Shown: one piece after another, positions 7,486 to 12,739 of the stretch
How positions within the stretch are numbered: the first letter of the stretch is position 1
Layout of the letters: each line of letters opens with the position of its first letter
DNA from: Desulfobacteraceae bacterium
Lineage (GTDB): Bacteria; Desulfobacterota; Desulfobacteria; Desulfobacterales; Desulfobacteraceae
Assembly (NCBI GenBank): GCA_003354055.1
Contig: PIVQ01000132.1
Coordinates: 1 to 12,739, forward strand
Direction: 5' to 3'
Length of the DNA: 12,739 nucleotides
The notes under the pieces: generated by a model
What the model saw: only the letters and a program-made list of their open reading frames with translations
What the model was told of the DNA's origin: nothing
Database searches by the model: none
Program-made: the position numbers and the translations under genes

Positions 7486-9477
7486 ATGACATTTTCGGAA
7501 GACAGCAGCCTTGAGAATAAGACAGGTGAGGTGCAATGCCAGAGTGCATTGGTCACCCGCATTGCTCTGTTTCTCAACTATTTGAACAGAAAAAATTTCC
7601 AAAACCTGCTCCGTGATGTCCATGGGCGAACACTGCCCTCAGAAGGTGATCTTCTGAAACTCATGATTGCCAAACGGTATATCAACCCCAATGATGTACC
7701 GGCCCTGAAAAAAACCTGCCTCAGCTTTGCCAGAGCCCAGGAAGATACCCGGTTCGGGTCACTTTGCATCCAGTTTGAATTTCTGACCCAGAGCAATTTA
7801 AACCTGGCTCTGGAAGAACAGAAAAATCTTTCAGACAACGGAAGGACTGTATTCTTAGGAGACCTGCTTATGGAGGCGGGCATGCTGTCGGATCGCCAGC
7901 AAAAACTCATCCTCCAAAAACAGAAAATGGACCTTGACTTCAAAGAGACTGTTACTGGATTTGCTGCAAATACCAGAGAATTTCGAGAAAGAGACATTGT
8001 CATTTATGTACCGGAAGACGGGCTTTTAGCCTATATGGTTAAAACGGAAAACTGTGATCCTGACCTCTCCCTGTCAGACCTGCAGGACATCATTGAACAA
8101 ACCGGTATTATTTACGGGATAACAGATGATGACGCCTTGAAAACTTTTTTGAAGACCGAACAATCCCCTGATAACCGGTTTGAATTCGCCAAGGGACTTG
8201 CACCGCTTCCGGGTACGGATGCCAGGATCTTTTATCTGTTTGAACAAAATTACCTGTCTGCGGGCGAGGTGACCCAAAACGGATCCATTGATTACAAGAA
8301 CAGAGGAGAGATTCCCTTTGTATCGGATCAGGCGATTCTGGCGGAAAAAATACCTGCCAAATCAGGAAGAGACGGGGTTAATGTATTCGGGGGGGTGGTG
8401 GAGGCTGAGCCCCCCATAGACATAGACATCATCTGTGGCAAAGGTGTGGCCCTGTCCGAGGACAAACTTAAGGCCTATGCCAATGTTGAAGGATACCCCA
8501 AACTAAGCCAGGAAGGGACCCTTTCAGTCTCTGATGCCCATGTGATCAGGGGTGATGTGGATTACACCACAGGGCATGTTAAATTCAATAGAAACGTTTT
8601 TATTACCGGAGCCATAAAAGACGGATTCAAGGTCGAGGCAAAAGATGTGGTGGTCAGGGCCGTGGATGGGGGAATCATACTCGCTCAGGGGGATGTGGCA
8701 GTTGCCAACGGCATCACAGATGCGTCAATTAAGGCGAAGGGCAGAGTCAGTGCCGGCTTTGTCCATAGATCCACCATTGCCTGTATGGGAGACATGGAGA
8801 TCGATAAAGAGGTGGTGGAAAGTTCATTGATGCTTGAAGGGACCTTTGAAATGTCCGGAGGGAAAATGTATGCATCTACTGTCTCGGCCCGGGGCGGGGC
8901 CAGGATCTACCACATCGGATCGGAAAAATCACGCCCCTCAATCATTGTGGTGGGGGTCTCTCCTTATATGAAAACAGAACTTGGGTTTCTTAACCGGCAG
9001 ATAGAAAAGAGCCAAAACTTATTTGACAACAAAAGTCTTGAAAAGACCGGGATGGAAGATAAATTGACCCATGTTAAAAAATCTCTTGACCAATTGAACC
9101 ATGGCAATAGAACTAGCGATTATCCTGAGTATCTGAATCCTGAACAACACAATGCCGCAGTGACGGAACTCAGATCGAGAAGGCAACGCACAGAGAAAAA
9201 GGTCATCACCCTTACCCGTGAGTTGGATGAATTGACAAAAGACATCAAACACCTGGTCTCTGAGAAATTCGAACTAAAGAGTCAAAGCCAGACCAATCCG
9301 CCCAAACCCATTCTGGATGTGCGGGGCAGAATTTTAACAGGGACCCAGGTCAGAGGCCTTCATTCCGCAACTGTACTTGCCAGGGATCTTTCCCGGGTCA
9401 GGATCCTTGAAATGTCCTGTGCCAGTGATCAGGGAGGGGGCAGGCAGGTCTGGGAGATGGTAACCAACAGGTTATAA
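7486..9477 (+). CDS. FapA/DUF342-family protein with MshEN-like N-terminus (paralog 1)
   Basis: 663 aa, no signal peptide or membrane segment. Residues about 20-150 are helical and contain two 24-residue segments (89-112 and 123-146) that resemble the cyclic-di-GMP-binding motif of MshEN domains. Residues about 170-350 match the FapA N-terminal domain, including AKSGRDGVNVFG (291-302). Residues about 350-490 are a glycine-rich right-handed beta-solenoid of repeated short strands (IRGDVDYTTGHVKF, GFVHRSTIACMGDMEI). Residues about 495-600 are a charged coiled coil, and 605-640 return to beta structure (ILDVRGRILTGTQV). FapA proteins are linked to flagellar assembly in Vibrio; the role here is unproven. 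A paralog with about 64% identity lies downstream at 10604. No clear promoter is visible in the gap before it. The stop codon TAA directly abuts a MITE-like element. Confidence 0.85.
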   Translation: MTFSEDSSLENKTGEVQCQSALVTRIALFLNYLNRKNFQNLLRDVHGRTLPSEGDLLKLMIAKRYINPNDVPALKKTCLSFARAQEDTRFGSLCIQFEFLTQSNLNLALEEQKNLSDNGRTVFLGDLLMEAGMLSDRQQKLILQKQKMDLDFKETVTGFAANTREFRERDIVIYVPEDGLLAYMVKTENCDPDLSLSDLQDIIEQTGIIYGITDDDALKTFLKTEQSPDNRFEFAKGLAPLPGTDARIFYLFEQNYLSAGEVTQNGSIDYKNRGEIPFVSDQAILAEKIPAKSGRDGVNVFGGVVEAEPPIDIDIICGKGVALSEDKLKAYANVEGYPKLSQEGTLSVSDAHVIRGDVDYTTGHVKFNRNVFITGAIKDGFKVEAKDVVVRAVDGGIILAQGDVAVANGITDASIKAKGRVSAGFVHRSTIACMGDMEIDKEVVESSLMLEGTFEMSGGKMYASTVSARGGARIYHIGSEKSRPSIIVVGVSPYMKTELGFLNRQIEKSQNLFDNKSLEKTGMEDKLTHVKKSLDQLNHGNRTSDYPEYLNPEQHNAAVTELRSRRQRTEKKVITLTRELDELTKDIKHLVSEKFELKSQSQTNPPKPILDVRGRILTGTQVRGLHSATVLARDLSRVRILEMSCASDQGGGRQVWEMVTNRL

Positions 9478-9576
9478 GGACTCGTTACAAAATAACTTGA
9501 TCTAAATTGTTTCCAAAACCCCTTAAAATACTGGGTATTTTGAAAACAAAAGATCAAGTAATTTTGGAGCCGATCC
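9478..9576 (-). mobile_element. MITE-like hairpin element, copy B (99 bp)
   Basis: Inverted copy of the element at 2130-2247, with 96 of 99 bases identical and lacking the 19-bp block of that copy. Exact internal arms are acttgatct (9495-9503) and agatcaagt (9551-9559); in this copy the pairing continues inward with few interruptions, giving a long hairpin. It is flanked by TAA at 9475-9477, which is the stop codon of the FapA gene, and TAA at 9577-9579. It occupies almost the whole gap between the convergent FapA and YigZ-family genes, where its hairpin might serve as a transcription barrier, although it has no U-tract. Confidence 0.85.
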
Positions 9577-9606
9577 TAAGCAAGGTAAAGCAAAGTATGA
9601 CCGCTG

Positions 9607-10245
9607 TTATGATTCATCTTCATGCAGATAGGTAAGTTTTCCCTGGAGCTGATACTCCAGGAGAAAGGCATCAACCGCATCAACATCATCCAGTTCGACC
9701 GCCAGGTCATGGTTGACCTTTTCACTGTAATCCGTTTGTAAAATATTAGCCCGGAAGGATTTTAGCTGGCTTATAAAGGTATCATTCATGCCATAGGGCA
9801 ATTCCACCTGAAAGGAAACGGTTTTCACCAGTTTAACAAGTGGTGCCTTCTCAATGGCGGCAAGCACTGATTGGGCATAGGCATCAATCAGCCCCCGGAC
9901 CCCAAGCTTAACCCCTCCGTAGTGGCGGGTAACCACGGCTGCCACACAGGTCATACCATGGCTCTGAAGGGTGTTCAGCATGGGTCTTCCGGCCGTACCG
10001 GCAGGTTCCCCCGCATCTGAAGCATGGCTGATTTCCCCGCGGTCTCCCACCACATATGCCCAGCAATTGTGGGTAGCTGTTTTATTTTCCTTGGCCACCC
10101 GGGAAATAAAGTTTTTTGCCTCTTCCATGGTTTGGGCATATGCGAGAGAACAGATAAAGATGGAACGTTTGATCTTAATTTCAGCCTGTCTCACAGGGTC
10201 GGTCCCTGACAGACCAACGGAATAATAGTATTTTGCCTGATTCAT
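9607..10245 (-). CDS. yigZ: YigZ/IMPACT-family protein (UPF0029)
   Basis: 212 aa from the ATG at 10245, the normal family length. The conserved core ATHNCWAYVVG (57-67), HASDAGEPAGTAGRPML (74-90) and VVTRHYGGVKLGVRGLIDAY (104-123) is the IMPACT N-terminal signature. The C-terminal half (about 140-208) fits the ferredoxin-like DUF1949-type domain. The family is widespread and poorly understood; the eukaryotic relative IMPACT regulates the Gcn2 kinase. The frame stays open upstream to an ATG at 10572, but that 109-codon stretch resembles nothing in the family, is AT-rich and overlaps the promoter of the next gene, so I take 10245. No good ribosome binding site precedes it. A TATTAT at 10260-10255 lies so close to the ATG that a near-leaderless transcript is conceivable. 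It is convergent with the first FapA gene and divergent from the second. Confidence 0.9.
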   Translation of the reverse strand: MNQAKYYYSVGLSGTDPVRQAEIKIKRSIFICSLAYAQTMEEAKNFISRVAKENKTATHNCWAYVVGDRGEISHASDAGEPAGTAGRPMLNTLQSHGMTCVAAVVTRHYGGVKLGVRGLIDAYAQSVLAAIEKAPLVKLVKTVSFQVELPYGMNDTFISQLKSFRANILQTDYSEKVNHDLAVELDDVDAVDAFLLEYQLQGKLTYLHEDES

Positions 10246-10500
10246 AATCCGGGTATAATACAAAAAAGACCTTAAGGAAAGCTTTTGAAGCCCCGGACGG
10301 TCAGGCAGGTTCGTAAGGCCGGTATCTCCACGGTCCCTGCCGTTCGTGAAAAAATTGTGACTTTCCTGTAAATTTTCCATAATCCCGAAAAAAATCATAG
10401 TCGCCAACTGAATTGGCAAATAAATCCTCGATAAAGAGATTAAGGTAAATTTGTTGGCATTTTTTTTCATTTTATTGACGCTTTTAAGACCAAATAGAGA
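10246..10500. other. Non-coding gap between the divergent YigZ-family and second FapA genes
   Basis: The intergenic stretch 10246-10603 is 358 bases long. The part nearest the YigZ-family gene holds a TATTAT box (10260-10255, - strand) without a matching -35. A small hairpin gccaa/ttggc (10403-10417) and a T8 run (10460-10467) are also present. I see no ORF with a recognisable product, no RNA gene and no riboswitch that I can name. The right part carries the sigma-54-type promoter listed separately. Confidence 0.6.
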
Positions 10501-10516
10501 TGGCATGGGATTTGCT
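10501..10516 (+). promoter_or_regulatory. Sigma-54 (RpoN) promoter of the second FapA gene
   Basis: TGGCATGGGATTTGCT fits the -24/-12 consensus TGGCACG-N4-TTGCW with one mismatch (T for C), with GG and GC exactly ten bases apart. Transcription would start near 10527, giving a leader of about 77 bases before the ATG at 10604. Sigma-54 promoters need an enhancer-binding activator and are common for flagellar and nitrogen or stress genes. No activator site was identified. A comparable site is not visible before the first FapA gene. Confidence 0.72.
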
Positions 10517-10603
10517 CTGTTAACCTGTTCAAGATGCAGGTCCGTGTGACAAGCATTTTTTGAAAACAGCAAGTAAGGAACGAATTACAGGAGAAAAGGC
10601 CCC

Positions 10604-12592
10604 ATGAGGATACCGGAATTCAGCAATCCCAAGAGGAGTAGAGGCGTACTTCAATTCAGGAATGCATTGGTCACCCGCATTGCACTGTTTTTAAACTATC
10701 TGAGCAAAAAAGACTTCCATAACCTGCTCACGGACGGCAAAGACCTTTCCATTTCCTCTGAAGGTGAACTCTTAAAATTTATGATCTCAAAAAAATATAT
10801 TAACCCCATACATATTCAGGGCTTGAAAACCGCCTGTCTAAACTTTGCCAGAGTACAGGAAGATAACCGGTTCGGTGCCCTGTGTATTCAATTTGAATTT
10901 TTAACCCGAATCAACCTGAACCTGGTTCTGAATGAGCAAAAAAGGCTGATCGGAAACGGTCATCCGATTTTTTTGGGGGATTTACTTGTGGGAGCCGGAA
11001 TGCTGTCGGAATGCCAAAAGAAACTCATCCTTCACAAACAGAAAATGGAGCAGAAATTAAAAAGAAGCGCCTCAGGATTCGGGCCCAATACCAAAACGTT
11101 TCAGGAAAAAGATATTGTCATTTATGTACCGGAAGACGGTCTCAACGCATTCATGGTCAAAACGGCAAGTTTTAATCCGAACCTTCCCCTGTCAGCTCTG
11201 AAGAGGCTAATTGAGCGCAACGACATTATATACGGCATTGCAAACGACAATTCCCTGAACAACTTTCTGAAGAGTAAACCGGCCAAGGGTACCCCCTTTG
11301 AGCTGGCCAGGGGTATTGCTCCTGTTCCGGGTACTGATGCCAACATCTTTTATTTATTCGACCGGGACTATCTGACGCCAGGTACGATCACCGAGTACGG
11401 AGCCATTGACTATAAAACCCGGGGGGAAATTCCTATTGTCGATCCACAAATGGTTATTGCAGAAAAAAAACCGGCCAAACCCGAAAAAGACGGGGTCAAT
11501 GTTTTCGGAGACGTGGTCAAAGCTGCGGTTCCTAAGGATACGGACATCGTGCACGGAGACGGTGTAACACTGTCTGATGACAAACTCACGGCGTATGCAG
11601 CAATTAAAGGATATCCTGAACTGAATCGAACCGGCACACTGACTGTCTCAGAAGTCCATGTGATCCGTGGAGATGTGGATTATACCACAGGGCATGTCAA
11701 GTTTGATAAGAATGTCCATATCACCGGAACCATAAATGCCGGTTTCAAGGTAGAGGCCCAAAATGTGACAGCCGGTGCCGTGGACGGCGGCATCATTCGC
11801 GCCAAAGGGAACGTAATGGTTACCAATGGTATCACAGATGCGTCAATTAAGGCGGAAGGCGGCTTAATTGCCGGATTTGTCCACCGATCCACCATTGCCT
11901 GCATGGGAGATGTTGAAATCGGAAACGAAGTTGTAGAAAGTACCCTTCTGCTGGAAGGTTGCTTTGAAATGCCGCGGGGCAAAATGTTCGCCTCTTCAGT
12001 CTCTGCCAGAGGCGGGGCCAAAATCTACCATATCGGATCGGTAAAGGCACTTCCGTCCAGTATCATGGTTGGCATCTCTCCCCATACAACCCATGCACTT
12101 AAGTGCATAAATAAAAAACTCAAAGAGTGCCAGGTCCCTTTTCAAAATAAGACAATTGAAAGGTCCCGTCTGGAAAACAGACTGTCCGACGTTAACACCG
12201 CACTGACCCGATTGGCTCAAACCTGCAGAAGCAAAAGGGGGCAAAAAAATCACCTGAACCCTACCGCCTATGAAATTCGTGACCTTCAAGCAAAAAAGCA
12301 GGTCCTTATACGGAAAATAAACCAGGTGGATCATGAGTTGAATGAGATAAAAAAAGAAATTAAACAATGGGGTATGGAAAAATTAACCCTTAAGCAGCAA
12401 AACCGAACCAACCCCACAAGACCCTTTCTGGATGTCCAGGGACAGATTCTTTCAGGCACCCAGATAGGGGGGCCTCATTCCACCACCATACTGTCCCAGG
12501 ATCTTGCCCGGGTAAAGCTCCTTGAAATGTTTCGTCCTGAAAACAGGGAAGCCGGCAAAACGGCATGGGAAATGATATCCACGCCGCTTTAG
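10604..12592 (+). CDS. FapA/DUF342-family protein with MshEN-like N-terminus (paralog 2)
   Basis: 662 aa from an ATG preceded by caggag ten bases upstream. It aligns with the FapA-family protein at 7486 without a gap from residue 21 to about 540; a hand count gives about 64% identity over residues 21-480. The same parts appear in the same order. Two MshEN-like 24-residue segments lie at 89-112 and 123-146, the second reading FLGDLLVGAGMLSECQKKLILHKQ in outline. These are followed by the FapA domain (about 170-350), the beta-solenoid (about 350-490), a coiled coil (about 495-600) and a terminal beta element (608-640). The first 20 residues and the coiled coil differ most from paralog 1. No signal peptide is seen. 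Cysteines at 501, 509 and 541 in the coiled-coil region are absent from paralog 1. A sigma-54-type promoter precedes it. A flagellar or polar-assembly role is inferred from the family name only. Confidence 0.85.
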   Translation: MRIPEFSNPKRSRGVLQFRNALVTRIALFLNYLSKKDFHNLLTDGKDLSISSEGELLKFMISKKYINPIHIQGLKTACLNFARVQEDNRFGALCIQFEFLTRINLNLVLNEQKRLIGNGHPIFLGDLLVGAGMLSECQKKLILHKQKMEQKLKRSASGFGPNTKTFQEKDIVIYVPEDGLNAFMVKTASFNPNLPLSALKRLIERNDIIYGIANDNSLNNFLKSKPAKGTPFELARGIAPVPGTDANIFYLFDRDYLTPGTITEYGAIDYKTRGEIPIVDPQMVIAEKKPAKPEKDGVNVFGDVVKAAVPKDTDIVHGDGVTLSDDKLTAYAAIKGYPELNRTGTLTVSEVHVIRGDVDYTTGHVKFDKNVHITGTINAGFKVEAQNVTAGAVDGGIIRAKGNVMVTNGITDASIKAEGGLIAGFVHRSTIACMGDVEIGNEVVESTLLLEGCFEMPRGKMFASSVSARGGAKIYHIGSVKALPSSIMVGISPHTTHALKCINKKLKECQVPFQNKTIERSRLENRLSDVNTALTRLAQTCRSKRGQKNHLNPTAYEIRDLQAKKQVLIRKINQVDHELNEIKKEIKQWGMEKLTLKQQNRTNPTRPFLDVQGQILSGTQIGGPHSTTILSQDLARVKLLEMFRPENREAGKTAWEMISTPL

Positions 12593-12596
12593 CGGC
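12583..12596 (+). terminator. Weak hairpin at the end of the second FapA gene
   Basis: gccgc (12583-12587), loop ttta, gcggc (12592-12596), then atttct. The stem includes the stop codon and the following T-tract is broken, so it is at best a weak terminator. The remaining gap to the next gene, 12597-12633, holds only a small imperfect hairpin (ccac/gtgg, 12618-12632). Confidence 0.35.
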
Positions 12597-12633
12597 ATTT
12601 CTAATAATTTAAATTTGCCACAACGGTCGTGGT

Positions 12634-12738
12634 TTATTCAGACAGAGGCGACACAGACTTCATCAACTGTTCATATCTGCCACTGGCCTTGAGTTTCTTA
12701 AGCCCCCGGTTAAACCGACGGCGCATATCATGACCCTC
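12634..12738 (-). CDS. C-terminus of a probable family-3 solute-binding protein, cut by the window edge
   Basis: Open on the - strand from the window edge to TAA at 12636-12634, giving 34 residues. The stretch MRRRFNRGLKKLKASGRYEQLMKS resembles the C-terminal helix of periplasmic amino-acid-binding proteins (SBP_bac_3 family), where F-N-x-x-L-x-x-L/I-K-x-S/D-G-x-Y is common. It could also be the sensory domain of a related receptor, but the protein ends shortly after this helix, which suits a free binding protein. It is convergent with the second FapA gene. Too little is visible to name a ligand. Confidence 0.55.
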   Translation of the reverse strand, partial: EGHDMRRRFNRGLKKLKASGRYEQLMKSVSPLSE

Positions 12739-12739
12739 A

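Noticed and set aside
10403..10467. Possible terminator/antiterminator switch: gccaac (10403-10408) can pair with gttggc (10453-10458) before a T8 run
   Set aside because: It lies upstream of the sigma-54 promoter and no + strand transcript is known to cross it; the long 44-base loop makes it weak.
10246..10572. N-terminal extension of the YigZ-family protein to an ATG at 10572
   Set aside because: The extra 109 residues match nothing in the family and overlap the sigma-54 promoter of the divergent gene; the family length is reached from the ATG at 10245.
7486..12592. CRISPR-like or satellite array in the glycine-rich part of the FapA genes
   Set aside because: The repetition is at protein level (beta-solenoid strands) with no regular repeated DNA unit or spacer.

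Overview
The window looks like part of a chromosome from a Gram-negative, motile, probably sulfate-reducing delta-proteobacterium of the Desulfobacterales type. This is an inference from protein style: large FapA/DUF342 proteins, archaeal-size LeuC/LeuD, a chemoreceptor and a sigma-54-type promoter. No marker gene fixes the taxonomy. There is no phage, insertion-sequence transposase, CRISPR array, tRNA or rRNA. The ten genes lie on both strands.

Layout. Positions 1-3200 (+ strand) hold the 3' part of DNA polymerase I (polA) and a complete NAD kinase with a GTG start, closed by a 9-bp tandem repeat and a strong intrinsic terminator. Positions 3230-7423 (- strand) hold a six-TM chemoreceptor. 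They also hold a tight operon in the order regulator (XRE-cupin), leuC, leuD, with a recognisable promoter, a palindrome over its -10 box, and a terminator after leuD. Positions 7486-12592 hold two paralogous FapA/DUF342-family proteins on the + strand (663 and 662 aa) separated by a YigZ/IMPACT-family gene on the - strand. The second FapA gene is preceded by a near-consensus sigma-54 promoter. The last 106 bases carry the C-terminus of a probable family-3 solute-binding protein on the - strand.

Two things stand out. First, a MITE-like hairpin element is present twice in opposite orientation, at 2130-2247 and 9478-9576. The copies match at 96 of 99 aligned bases plus one 19-bp indel, and each is flanked by TAA on both sides. 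One copy sits in the leader of the NAD kinase gene. The other abuts the stop codon of the first FapA gene, and that stop codon is one of its flanking TAA copies. Second, both FapA paralogs have an N-terminal region with two 24-residue segments resembling the cyclic-di-GMP-binding motif of MshEN (type II secretion ATPase N-terminal) domains. These lie ahead of the FapA domain and beta-solenoid, which suggests a second-messenger-responsive envelope or flagellar factor.

How the genes relate: polA and nadK are housekeeping. LeuC and LeuD form isopropylmalate isomerase and are probably controlled by the co-transcribed XRE-cupin regulator. The chemoreceptor and the FapA pair (one with a sigma-54 promoter) point to motility or surface functions, but no flagellar structural gene is present to confirm it.
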